From Robiginitomaculum sp. (lineage in GTDB: Bacteria; Pseudomonadota; Alphaproteobacteria; Caulobacterales; Maricaulaceae): 64,000 nt of DNA. Both the position numbers and the translations under genes were made by a program. The notes under the pieces were generated by a model. That model saw nothing but the letters and a program-made list of their open reading frames with translations, did not search any database and was not told the origin of the DNA. The DNA lies in NCBI GenBank assembly GCA_015485335.1, contig WFTT01000093.1, positions 1-64,000 of the forward strand, written 5' to 3'. Of this stretch, positions 35,564-43,983 are shown piece after piece; position 1 is the stretch's first letter, and each line of letters opens with the position of its first letter.

Positions 35564-37156
35564 ATGGATTTACTCTTATCTCACCTGGACCTGTTGATGT
35601 TCGCTGCCGCGATATTATTATTACTGTCTGGCTATCCTGTGGCCTTTGCCCTGGCCGGGGTGGCCTTGTTATTTGCTGGCATCGGTATTCTGACCGGACA
35701 TTTTGAAGCCCATTTGCTCAGCGCCTTTCCCAATCGCATTTATGGCGGCGTTATGACCCGACAGGTGATGTTGGCAGTGCCGCTGTTTGTGTTTATGGGG
35801 GTGATGCTGGAACGCTCGAACATAGCGGCAGAACTTCTTGAAACCATGGCAAGATTATTTGGTCGCCTGCGCGGTGGCTTGGGCATTTCTGTGATTCTGG
35901 TAGGCGCTTTGCTGGCTGCCTCCACCGGTATTGTCGGCGCCACGGTGGTAACCATGGGGCTGCTCTCTTTGCCAACCATGCTGCGCCATGGCTATTCCCC
36001 TTCGCTTTCGTGCGGCGCCATTGCCGCCTCTGGCACCTTGGGACAGATCATTCCTCCCTCCATTGTGTTGGTGCTACTGGGAGATGTGATTTCCAATGCC
36101 TATCAGCGCTCGCAATTGGACGCCGGTAATTTTGCGCCGCGCACCATATCCGTTGGCGACCTTTTTGCCGGTGCCTTGTTGCCCGGCCTGTTGCTGGTGG
36201 TTTTGTATCTGCTCTGGATGATTACGGTGGCATATTTGCGCCCGCAAATGGCCCCGGCGGTTAAAAAGGCAGAGGGGCAGGCCCCAAGTCTGGGAGCAAT
36301 TTTGGGCGTGTTACTGCCTCCATTATTGCTTATTTTTGCGGTTTTGGGCTCCATTCTGGGCGGTCTTGCTGATGTGACCGAGGCGGCGGGCGTTGGTGCT
36401 CTGGGTGCCCTGTTCCTGGCAGCCAGTCGTTTGGGCGAAGTTACAAAAGGGGGGCGCGATTGGGGGCGCATATGGGTACTCGCCGGGGCCGCCGCCTTTG
36501 CCAGCATGATTGCCCTGGCGATGATGATGGATCTACGCCTTGGCCGTAGCGATACCAGCCTGGCAGAAAAAATAGGCCAGGGGGTGGCTATACTGCTGAC
36601 TGTTCCGGCGATTTTGGGCGTCGGGGTGTCTTTATGGCGGTTATTTAAAACCCAGGTGTTACAGGCCGTTAGCCGGTCCACAGCGCAAATCAGCTCGATG
36701 GTTTTCATCATTCTGATTGGGGCCACTTTGTTCAGCTTGGTTTTTCGTGGCCTTGGCGGCGATGATACGGTGGAACACTTGCTGTTGTCCGGAGGAGGTG
36801 GGTCGGTGCGTGCGGTTGTGCTGGTAATGCTGGTAATGTTCCTGTTGGGATTTTTTCTGGATTTTATTGAAATTACCTTTGTGGTGGTTCCCATTGTGGG
36901 GCCGATTTTACTGGGCATGGGGGTGGATCCCATTTGGCTGGGCGTGATGATGGCGATTAATCTGCAAACCAGTTTTTTAACACCACCCTTTGGTTTTGCC
37001 CTGTTTTATTTGCGCGGCGTGGCCCCCAAAGAAGTCTCCACCGGGCACATATACCGTGGTGCCTTACCCTTTGTGGCCATACAGATTCTGGTAATGGCAC
37101 TGGTCGCGCTGTTTCCCGGCCTGGCAACGGCCTTGCCACACATGATTTACGGCTAG
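35564..37156 (+). CDS. TRAP transporter large permease (DctM family), with internal insertion
   Basis: 530 residues from the ATG at 35564, 2 bp after dctQ; a frame from 35507 would overlap dctQ by 55 bp. DctM forms the sodium-coupled transport core. The signatures LAVPLFVFMGVMLERSNIAAELLETM, SGTLGQIIPPSIVLVLLGDV and TSFLTPPFGFALFYLRGV are present. Typical DctM proteins have about 430 residues; here an additional roughly 90-100 residues with two or three membrane segments (about 300-390, IWVLAGAAAFASMIALAMMM and VGVSLWRLFK) sit in the middle. Long forms of this type are known in TakQM-like systems. Confidence 0.92.
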   Translation: MDLLLSHLDLLMFAAAILLLLSGYPVAFALAGVALLFAGIGILTGHFEAHLLSAFPNRIYGGVMTRQVMLAVPLFVFMGVMLERSNIAAELLETMARLFGRLRGGLGISVILVGALLAASTGIVGATVVTMGLLSLPTMLRHGYSPSLSCGAIAASGTLGQIIPPSIVLVLLGDVISNAYQRSQLDAGNFAPRTISVGDLFAGALLPGLLLVVLYLLWMITVAYLRPQMAPAVKKAEGQAPSLGAILGVLLPPLLLIFAVLGSILGGLADVTEAAGVGALGALFLAASRLGEVTKGGRDWGRIWVLAGAAAFASMIALAMMMDLRLGRSDTSLAEKIGQGVAILLTVPAILGVGVSLWRLFKTQVLQAVSRSTAQISSMVFIILIGATLFSLVFRGLGGDDTVEHLLLSGGGGSVRAVVLVMLVMFLLGFFLDFIEITFVVVPIVGPILLGMGVDPIWLGVMMAINLQTSFLTPPFGFALFYLRGVAPKEVSTGHIYRGALPFVAIQILVMALVALFPGLATALPHMIYG

Positions 37157-37165
37157 GACTGCTGG

Positions 37166-37870
37166 CTAGAGATCCGGGAAAAAGCGTTCGCGCATACGGG
37201 CACAATACGCCGGCAGAACTTCATGGGACATTGCTGCCCGTTTAAGGGGCGTATCAAACGGCGCATCAATAATACCGCTTAGCTGTCCATACAGCGCTGC
37301 ATCCACGGCCTTTGGCGTATCACCAAAGGCAAAATCCTGATCACCGATAAAATCTGCAATGGCAGCTAAATCATCGGCGGCAAGCGCATATAACGTGTCA
37401 CGGTCATGGCGACCAATTCCGTGACCATGCAGGGCTTTGCGCAAGTCATTGCGGGCAATGTTTGGCACGATCAACCGCAAGGGAAACGGCAGTTTACCAA
37501 AGAAGAGCGGTTTTAATACGGCCCAGTTTTCATCTTCCAGCCAGCGCGAATACACCAGTGCCCAATACAGGTGTTCATCGGCAAGCCGGGTAAAGGCCAG
37601 ACTCTCGGCCTTTTGGCGCGCATTCAGGCCTGCATTAAAATCCACATTATATTCGCGTTCCAGATAGCGCTGAATAAGGCCGGAATCGCCAGTACGGGTG
37701 CCATTATCTTCGATAAAGGGGATCTTTCCCGTGGGGCCTTTGCGCGGATCACCTTCGAATTTTATCTCAAAAGGGAGTTCCGACATTTTCAATAAAACCT
37801 CCAGCTTTATACAAAAGGGGCTGGGGTTTGCTGCGCCAAGACCGGGCGGTGGCTGGAAGAGTTTGATCAA
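37166..37870 (-). CDS. Glutathione S-transferase family protein, metaxin-like
   Basis: 234 residues starting at a TTG (37870), since an in-frame stop precedes it and family members begin IKLFQPPP. An N-terminal thioredoxin-like domain (about 1-80, SPFCIKLEVLLKMSELPFEI, KGPTGKIPFIEDNG, DSGLIQRYLE) is followed by an all-helical C-terminal domain (about 95-225, LADEHLYWALVYSRWLEDENW). The pattern is of the metaxin/FAXC-like GST group found in proteobacteria. Catalytic activity and substrates are unknown. It is monocistronic and convergent with the TRAP operon, 9 bp from its end. Confidence 0.88.
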   Translation of the reverse strand: MIKLFQPPPGLGAANPSPFCIKLEVLLKMSELPFEIKFEGDPRKGPTGKIPFIEDNGTRTGDSGLIQRYLEREYNVDFNAGLNARQKAESLAFTRLADEHLYWALVYSRWLEDENWAVLKPLFFGKLPFPLRLIVPNIARNDLRKALHGHGIGRHDRDTLYALAADDLAAIADFIGDQDFAFGDTPKAVDAALYGQLSGIIDAPFDTPLKRAAMSHEVLPAYCARMRERFFPDL

Positions 37871-37935
37871 TTTGAGTCACCATGAGGTTTTAAAAAGGAA
37901 ACAAACAATGAACATAAGTTTGTGTTCCAGACAAG

Positions 37936-37965
37936 AAAAAAGGCCCGGCAAATTGCCAGGCCTTT
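37936..37965 (-). terminator. Rho-independent terminator of the TonB receptor gene
   Basis: Read on the minus strand: AAAGGCC, a mismatch, GGCAA, one-base loop region, TTGCC, mismatch, GGCCTTT, followed by a run of Ts (37936-37941 as A on the plus strand). The stem is 12 bp with one C/A mismatch. It lies 24 bp after the stop at 37989. Confidence 0.85.
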
Positions 37966-37988
37966 GATCAACTTTTTGTTATCGTGTT

Positions 37989-40211
37989 TTAACGATGCAT
38001 CGTCAGGGAAATACCAAAGGTCCGTGGATCTTTGGTGAAGCCCGTCAGGTTGTTGAAATCGATCCCGCCAATTACGTTCTTTTCATTGGTGATGTTGCGA
38101 ACGTAGAAGCCAAAATCAAACGCCTTGTCATTACGGGCATAGCCTACGCGCAGACCACCTTCGAAGTTGCCGCTAGTTTTGAATTCAGCAGATTCATACA
38201 GGAAGAAGTTGGTTTTGCCCTGAATGGACCAATCGGTAAAGACGTAGAAATCGCCGTTTGGACCAGCCGGAATAGAATACCGGGCCGTAAAGTTACCCGT
38301 AATTTTCGGGGCTTGCGGGAAGGGGTTGCCGTTGACGATCGCGTTGCCATTGGCATCCAGCGGATCAAGTGGCGTACACTGACCGGAACCACAAACCGGA
38401 ACCGTCAGATTTGGGTCGCGGAATTCGGTTTTGTTAAGGGCAAAACCAGCAGTCAGGACCAGAAAGTCTGCAGCCAGCCATTCCACATCGGATTCAAAGC
38501 CGTATCCAACGCCCTTTTTGGCATTGATCAACTGGTTGAAGTTGCCGGTACCCCCAATCGCCGTCAGCTGCATGTCCTGAATGCGATAGTAATAGACGTC
38601 GGCATTCAGACGCAGGGTGTTGTCATAAAGCTCGGATTTGAAACCGGTCTCGATGGAGTCAATAGTTTCAGAACGTGCCGAAGACGGCTGACCAAAGAAA
38701 GCCACATCCCGACCCTGGATCGAAGGAGCACGGAAGCCGCGAGCCGCGCGGGTGTAAAGGCTTACATTGTCGGTGGCGGCGTAATTGGCGCTGACATCCC
38801 AGCTGACTTTTGTACCTTTGATATCAACATTGGAAATTGGGAAGTTTGTAGCAATGGCACCAAGGCGCTTTTTATCTTCTGTGTAACGCACACCGGCAGT
38901 AACTGTCAGCTGGTCGGTCAGATCATAGCTGCCCTGGCCAAATACAGCCCAGGAGCTATTGGATTGTTTCAGAACTGTTTCGGGTACAAAGAATGGGTTG
39001 GTTCCCAGAGCCAGATCCATGTTGAAGTAATAAGCACCAACCTGCCACTTAGCTGGGCCGCTGCCATTACTGGCGAGGCGGAATTCCTGGGTGAACTGGT
39101 CGTGGTTCTTGATGGAACCTTCGGTGGTAGATGGGAAGGGGATAAAGCCAGGGCCCATAAAGGGAAGGAAAGAGGCGCCAAACCCACCATCAATATCACC
39201 AATACTGGAACCATCTACGGTTTGCAGCGAGGTGATGGAGGTAAAAGTAACGGCATCGGCCTCATATTCCATTTTCAGGGTCAGGCCAGCATTGTCATAG
39301 GTTTGGTAGTTGTTGTCACCACCATCAAAAAAGACAGTATCGCGAACAAAGTTCTTGTTCAGTCGGTTACTGCCAGAGTCGAAAATGTTTGCACGGAACA
39401 AAGTGGCCGTGTTGCCGTTGATCGAACGGGCCTGGCCAATCAACAGGGCGCTAAAGCGCTCTGTTGGCGTAAACAGGAATTGGATACGACCAGCAACATC
39501 ATCAAAGCCGCCAATGACGTTTTTCTCGCCGGTAAAGCCATTATCTACCCAGTTATCACGATGTTCAAACAGGCCTGAAACCCGCATGGACAGCTTGTCT
39601 TTGATCAGGCCGCCACCCATAGCACCGGTCAGGCGAATGGTATTGAAGCGACCCCAGCTTGCGGTAGTATCCACTTCGAATTCGTCGCTGGGACGAACGC
39701 TGTCAAATTTAACGATACCGGCGGTGGTGTTCCGACCAAAGAGCGTGCCTTGCGGCCCACGCAGGACTTCGACCTGTTCAATATCAAACAGTGGAAAGCT
39801 TTTCAGCGCCACGTTTTCCATAACCACGTCATCCATGATGACGGAAACCGGTTGTGAAGCGGCCAGATCGAAATCTGTGTTGCCCAGACCGCGGATATAG
39901 AAACGAGGGGCAACCCGGCCATTTGAAGATTCAATGTTCAGGCTGGGGATTTTCCCGGAGAGAGCCAGAATATCTTCGCCGCCAGAAAGAATGTTATCCA
40001 GATTGTCGCCATTCATGGTGCTGATGGAAATCGGCACGTCCTGAATATTTTCTGCACGCTTTTGAGCCGTTACGATGATGACGTCCAGGCCATTGTCGTT
40101 GGTGACTTCCTGGGCCGTTGCCGGCAGAGCCAGAGCGCCCGAAAAAGCAAGGGCAGCTACGCTAACCGCACCACCGAAGCGTCCCAAATTCTTTTTGAAT
40201 GAAGTGTTCAT
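37989..40211 (-). CDS. TonB-dependent outer membrane receptor
   Basis: 740 residues from the ATG at 40211; a frame from 40355 adds 48 non-family residues. Signal peptide about 1-32 ending LALPATAQ. A TonB box-like GLDVIIVTAQKR, then the plug domain (about 48-155, with RGPQGTLFGRNTTAGIV) and a 22-strand barrel ending NLTGFTKDPRTFGISLTMHR with the terminal aromatic-type beta signal. Such receptors import siderophores, cobalamin or sugars using TonB energy; the ligand is not evident. The 231-bp upstream gap contains an 8-bp inverted repeat. A strong terminator follows. No transporter partner is adjacent. Confidence 0.95.
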   Translation of the reverse strand: MNTSFKKNLGRFGGAVSVAALAFSGALALPATAQEVTNDNGLDVIIVTAQKRAENIQDVPISISTMNGDNLDNILSGGEDILALSGKIPSLNIESSNGRVAPRFYIRGLGNTDFDLAASQPVSVIMDDVVMENVALKSFPLFDIEQVEVLRGPQGTLFGRNTTAGIVKFDSVRPSDEFEVDTTASWGRFNTIRLTGAMGGGLIKDKLSMRVSGLFEHRDNWVDNGFTGEKNVIGGFDDVAGRIQFLFTPTERFSALLIGQARSINGNTATLFRANIFDSGSNRLNKNFVRDTVFFDGGDNNYQTYDNAGLTLKMEYEADAVTFTSITSLQTVDGSSIGDIDGGFGASFLPFMGPGFIPFPSTTEGSIKNHDQFTQEFRLASNGSGPAKWQVGAYYFNMDLALGTNPFFVPETVLKQSNSSWAVFGQGSYDLTDQLTVTAGVRYTEDKKRLGAIATNFPISNVDIKGTKVSWDVSANYAATDNVSLYTRAARGFRAPSIQGRDVAFFGQPSSARSETIDSIETGFKSELYDNTLRLNADVYYYRIQDMQLTAIGGTGNFNQLINAKKGVGYGFESDVEWLAADFLVLTAGFALNKTEFRDPNLTVPVCGSGQCTPLDPLDANGNAIVNGNPFPQAPKITGNFTARYSIPAGPNGDFYVFTDWSIQGKTNFFLYESAEFKTSGNFEGGLRVGYARNDKAFDFGFYVRNITNEKNVIGGIDFNNLTGFTKDPRTFGISLTMHR

Positions 40212-40323
40212 AAGAGATAATTTCCTGTCTAGGCAGGCCGACAGCGCGCCAGCCTCATAATAATCAGTCGGATGATGTAATTTTCTAGGCCCAGAGCCGG
40301 CAAAATGCCAGATTGGGTGAAGG

Positions 40324-40397
40324 CAGTAACAGAAATTACGTTGCCATAGTGACATTTAGAACACGATTATTCTTCGCACGCAAAGCAATTGTTACTG
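40324..40397. promoter_or_regulatory. Inverted repeat upstream of the TonB receptor gene
   Basis: CAGTAACA at 40324-40331 and TGTTACTG at 40390-40397 form a perfect 8-bp inverted repeat 58 bp apart, about 110-190 bp before the receptor start. The intervening DNA is AT-richer than the surroundings. It could be a pair of regulator half-sites; no known regulator motif is recognised. Confidence 0.3.
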
Positions 40398-40442
40398 TTA
40401 TACGGTTTTCTGCCCGTTATTGGGGCATGAATGCGTGGTTTT

Positions 40443-41036
40443 TTATGGTTTCCTGGGCATCTGAACATCACCACACGCCAGAGATCTCAGGCAGGCTGGA
40501 TAAAGCCAGTGTTCTGATTCGATCACCCGCTTGGCAAGGGTGTCGCTGGTATCATCGACATGGACAGGTATCGCAGCCTGGGCAATGATCGGCCCTTCAT
40601 CCATTTCTGCACTGACAAAATGGACCGTGCATCCATGGCGCCTCATCCTAGCCTGTATGGCACGCTCATGGGTGTTCAACCCTTTCAGGGCGGGCAGAAG
40701 GGAGGGGTGAATATTGAGTATTTTACCTGCCCACTTGCCTACAAATTCGGCCCCCAAAATCCGCATAAATCCGGCCAAACAAACCAGTTGAATCTGGTTC
40801 TCTATCAGGACATTGTGCAAAGCACTCTCAAAGTGTTCTCGGGTTTCATAATCCTCGTGGGCAATGATCTGGGTTCTGATCCCGTATTCTTGCGCTATGG
40901 ATAAGCCTTTTGCCTCTTTTTTATTGGAAATCACCAGGGAAATTCGAGCAGGATAACCGGGCCGGTTAGCAGCCTTGATCAGGGCCTCCATGTTGGAACC
41001 ACGACCCGAAATCAGCACCGCCACTGGAATACTCAC
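40443..41036 (-). CDS. purN: Phosphoribosylglycinamide formyltransferase
   Basis: 197 residues from the GTG at 41036, whose GTGA overlaps the purM stop by 4 bp. A frame from 41153 lies inside purM and is not used. PurN transfers formyl from 10-formyl-THF to GAR. Segments: VAVLISGRGSNMEAL, the catalytic HIS region NIHPSLLPALKGLNTHERAI, and HFVSAEMDEGPIIAQAAIPV with the conserved Asp. Third and fifth steps of purine synthesis are coupled with purM here. The 231-bp gap to the TonB receptor gene contains no clear terminator. Confidence 0.97.
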   Translation of the reverse strand: MSIPVAVLISGRGSNMEALIKAANRPGYPARISLVISNKKEAKGLSIAQEYGIRTQIIAHEDYETREHFESALHNVLIENQIQLVCLAGFMRILGAEFVGKWAGKILNIHPSLLPALKGLNTHERAIQARMRRHGCTVHFVSAEMDEGPIIAQAAIPVHVDDTSDTLAKRVIESEHWLYPACLRSLACGDVQMPRKP

Positions 41037-42067
41037 GGATTTGCGTCCTCCAAACAGCCTGCTATCCAGGCCACTTCGCCAGCCGCCTGCAGGGCATCCA
41101 CAATACCCGGTGCCGTGTCGGCGTCGGCGACACACAACATACCAATGCCGCAATTAAAGGTGCGTTGCATTTCGTGTTGCGAGATATCACCATTTTCTGC
41201 CAACCATTTGAATACAGGCGGCCATTCCCAGGAAGTTCCGTCAATATTGGCATGTAAATGGGCCGGCAACATACGCGGTGGGTTTTCGATTAATCCCCCA
41301 CCGGTAATGTGCGCCAATCCCTTGATCGTACCGGCATGAATATGGGGCAGCAATGAGCGCACATAAATCCGGGTCGGACAGAGCAGGGTCTCGGCCAGCG
41401 TGGCATCTGGCGCAAAGGGGCAGGGATCAGACCAAGCTAATTCAGTTCGTTCAACCACCGCCCGGATCAGTGAATATCCGTTGGAATGCGGGCCAGAAGA
41501 GCCAAGGGCTATCAACGTGTCGCCGGCTTTCATGGTGTTTTTGGTGGGCAACAGGGCGTTACGCTCGGCGGCCCCGACAACAAAGCCGGCCAGATCAAAG
41601 TCCTTGCCAGTATACATGCCTGGCATTTCGGCGGTTTCACCGCCAATCAGGGCGCATCCGGCCTGTGCACACCCTTGTGCAATGCCAGCAATGACGCGGG
41701 CTGCGGCCTCTGGGTCCAACTGTCCGCAGGCGAAATAATCCAGGAAAAAGAGCGGTTCGGCCCCCTGAGCCAGTACGTCATTGACACACATGGCCACCAG
41801 ATCGATGCCAACGGTGTCAATCTGGTCACTTTGCACCGCAATTTTCAATTTGGTCCCCACACCATCCGTGCCAGAAACCAGTATCGGGTCTTTATACCCG
41901 GCGGCCTTGAGGTCAAAAACACCACCAAAACCACCCAACCCGGTATCGGCGCCTGGGCGGTGCGTTTTTCTGGTTATGTGGCGAAGTTTGGAGACCAGTA
42001 TGTCTCCGGCGCTGATATCAACGCCGGCTTGCGCATAGCTGAGACTGGTTTTTGGTGGTTTGACCAT
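41033..42067 (-). CDS. purM: Phosphoribosylformylglycinamidine cyclo-ligase
   Basis: 344 residues, standard AIR synthetase length. PurM closes the imidazole ring using ATP. Segments: YAQAGVDISAGDILV, GGFGGVFDLKAAGYKDPILVSGTDGVGTKLK, CVNDVLAQGAEPLFFLDYFACG, GGETAEMPGMY and GSSGPHSNGYSLIR. Divergent from the DUF2066 gene with 127 bp between starts, an arrangement that recurs in alphaproteobacteria together with hdaA downstream on the other strand. Confidence 0.98.
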   Translation of the reverse strand: MVKPPKTSLSYAQAGVDISAGDILVSKLRHITRKTHRPGADTGLGGFGGVFDLKAAGYKDPILVSGTDGVGTKLKIAVQSDQIDTVGIDLVAMCVNDVLAQGAEPLFFLDYFACGQLDPEAAARVIAGIAQGCAQAGCALIGGETAEMPGMYTGKDFDLAGFVVGAAERNALLPTKNTMKAGDTLIALGSSGPHSNGYSLIRAVVERTELAWSDPCPFAPDATLAETLLCPTRIYVRSLLPHIHAGTIKGLAHITGGGLIENPPRMLPAHLHANIDGTSWEWPPVFKWLAENGDISQHEMQRTFNCGIGMLCVADADTAPGIVDALQAAGEVAWIAGCLEDANP

Positions 42068-42194
42068 CAGCTGATTCCCATCGGTTTTCTCCCTATGACC
42101 TATTGTGAGAATAGGCGCAAGTCGCGGCTTTCATTCAGGGGGCTGCATCGTCTATATTAAAGTCCGGTTTGGTGTAATTATGTCAGGAACACCC

Positions 42195-43298
42195 ATGTTA
42201 CGCGCAATGATCATTTTTCTGGCTGGCCTGGTCTTTTCCACAGCCGCCATGGCAGGCAGCCCATTTGAAATCACCGGGGTTCGAATTGATGCCTATGGTG
42301 CCAATGTCACCAAGGCGCGGGCCCAGGCCATTCGCGTCGGCACACTGGATGCCACCTATCAATTGCTGGACCGGATCACCCTGCCATCGGATCGTTTGGC
42401 GCTGGACCCACCACTGATCATTACCGAAGATATTGCCGAACAATTGGTCGCCGGCATTGAAATCGCCAATGAAAAGCGCAGCCGCTCGCGTTATCTGGGG
42501 GATTTAAGCGTAACCTTTGATGCACAGGCCGTGCGTAACTTTTTGCGCGCCCATCATCTACCTTTTGTGGAAAGCCAGGCCGCCCCGGTTTTAATTGTAG
42601 CTCTATGGCAAAATGAAGAAGGGCAACCTGTCCTGAGTACCGATAATCCCTTTGCAAAGGTTCTGAAGCGTCCCGCATTTCAGAACCATCTGGTTCCTTT
42701 GAAACTGGCCACCCAAGGTATGGACCTGGACGAACAGGCCGCGTCCCTGAAAGCCTGGCAATTGGCCAATTTTGATAATAGTTTGCTAAGCACCATGGCG
42801 GCCAGGGCGGGGGTGAAGGAGGTCATTATTGCCTCTGCCAAACCTGAAGGTTCAAATGCTGTGCGTATCAAGGCACAGCGCGTTCAGATCGGAGAAAACG
42901 GGATTGAATCCATAGTAGATATGGGCTCATTCGAAGGGATGGCTCCGTTCAGCGCACGCCAGTCCCAATGGCTGGCGCAGGCCTTGTTCGCCGCAGCGGA
43001 TAAAATCGCGCAAGTTCTGGACACAGACTGGAAACAACAGGCCATTGTGCGCGACGACATGCGTCAGAGCGTGCGTTTGACGGCGCTTTACAAGACACTG
43101 TCGGAATGGCAACGCCTTCGCGATGCCTTGGGGGGGGTGGCGCTGGTCGAAGAAGCGCGCCTGGACGCCCTTAGCTATGACGGGGCATTGCTGACGCTGA
43201 GCTATATTGGAAGTGAAGAACAACTGGCCAGACGCCTGGCACAAAAAGGCATTATTCTACGCAATGAAGATATTGGGCTGGTGGCCCGCATACAATAA
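42195..43298 (+). CDS. DUF2066 domain exported protein
   Basis: 367 residues. I prefer the ATG at 42195, which has AGGA 7 nt upstream and gives a compact signal peptide, MLRAMIIFLAGLVFSTAAMA; the ATG at 42180 has no clear site. The mature part has the DUF2066 pattern FEITGVRIDAYGANVTKARAQAIRVG, then DLSVTFDAQAVRNFLRAHHLPFV. The domain is found in periplasmic proteins of proteobacteria and often sits beside purM and hda. No reaction is known. HdaA starts 19 bp downstream. Confidence 0.9.
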   Translation: MLRAMIIFLAGLVFSTAAMAGSPFEITGVRIDAYGANVTKARAQAIRVGTLDATYQLLDRITLPSDRLALDPPLIITEDIAEQLVAGIEIANEKRSRSRYLGDLSVTFDAQAVRNFLRAHHLPFVESQAAPVLIVALWQNEEGQPVLSTDNPFAKVLKRPAFQNHLVPLKLATQGMDLDEQAASLKAWQLANFDNSLLSTMAARAGVKEVIIASAKPEGSNAVRIKAQRVQIGENGIESIVDMGSFEGMAPFSARQSQWLAQALFAAADKIAQVLDTDWKQQAIVRDDMRQSVRLTALYKTLSEWQRLRDALGGVALVEEARLDALSYDGALLTLSYIGSEEQLARRLAQKGIILRNEDIGLVARIQ

Positions 43299-43317
43299 TC
43301 CTGCATGAGGTGGTATC

Positions 43318-43983
43318 GTGCAAACCCGTCAACTCTGGCTTGATCTGGCCCCCAGGGGCGGTGCGTATCGCCGCGACACCTTTGTCGAAGGGCACAGCAA
43401 TGCATTGGCCCGCAAAGCCTTGAAGGCATGGCGGGAATGGCCAGGCGGATTAATGGCACTGACCGGACCGATGGGTTGTGGAAAATCACATCTGGCGGCC
43501 TTGTGGATAGAGGAAAATGACGGGCAAGTGCTTAACCTGCCTAACCTTCCCCGTAACATCCAGGGCTGTGTGCTGATTGAAGACTTGCCAGAGAATATGC
43601 ACGAACAGAACCTGTTCAGATTAATCAATGAGGCCGCCTTGGGTACTGTTCATGTCTTGCTGACCAGTGTACTAAAGCCACGCCTATGGCCGGTCCACTT
43701 GCCAGACCTGACATCGCGCCTGGCCGCCATGCATAATGTGGGCATTGAAGAACCCGATGATGTGGTACTAGGCGGCGTTCTTAAAAAACTATTTGCAGAT
43801 CGCCAGATTGCCGTAGATCAGGCGGTGATAGATTATCTGCTGACCAGAATGGAGCGTTCAACCGCTGCGGCATTGACGACCGTTGAACGTATCCATGCTA
43901 AAGGTCATGATCAGAGACAGAATATACGGTTGCCGCTGGTGCGTACCGTGATCGCTCAAATGGAACAGGAAGAGATGCCCTGA
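43318..43983 (+). CDS. hdaA: HdaA, DnaA-regulatory inactivator homologue
   Basis: 221 residues from a GTG at 43318 with GAGGTGG about 5 nt upstream. HdaA is a AAA+ DnaA paralogue that, with the beta clamp, converts DnaA-ATP to DnaA-ADP and limits initiation. N-terminal QLWLDLAPR is the clamp-binding motif (QLxLdL type), followed by [14 protein letters not shown] (Walker A), ILIEDL-type Walker B ([10 protein letters not shown]), and the sensor region [11 protein letters not shown] with DLTSRLAAM. The stop overlaps the ppk1 start (TGATG). Confidence 0.93.
   Translation: MQTRQLWLDLAPRGGAYRRDTFVEGHSNALARKALKAWREWPGGLMALTGPMGCGKSHLAALWIEENDGQVLNLPNLPRNIQGCVLIEDLPENMHEQNLFRLINEAALGTVHVLLTSVLKPRLWPVHLPDLTSRLAAMHNVGIEEPDDVVLGGVLKKLFADRQIAVDQAVIDYLLTRMERSTAAALTTVERIHAKGHDQRQNIRLPLVRTVIAQMEQEEMP

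Noticed and set aside
37995-39578. A 527-codon open frame on the plus strand inside the TonB receptor gene
   Set aside because: It lies antisense to a clear receptor gene in the fixed codon phase, has no family motif or ribosome binding site, and such frames are common opposite genes with this codon bias.
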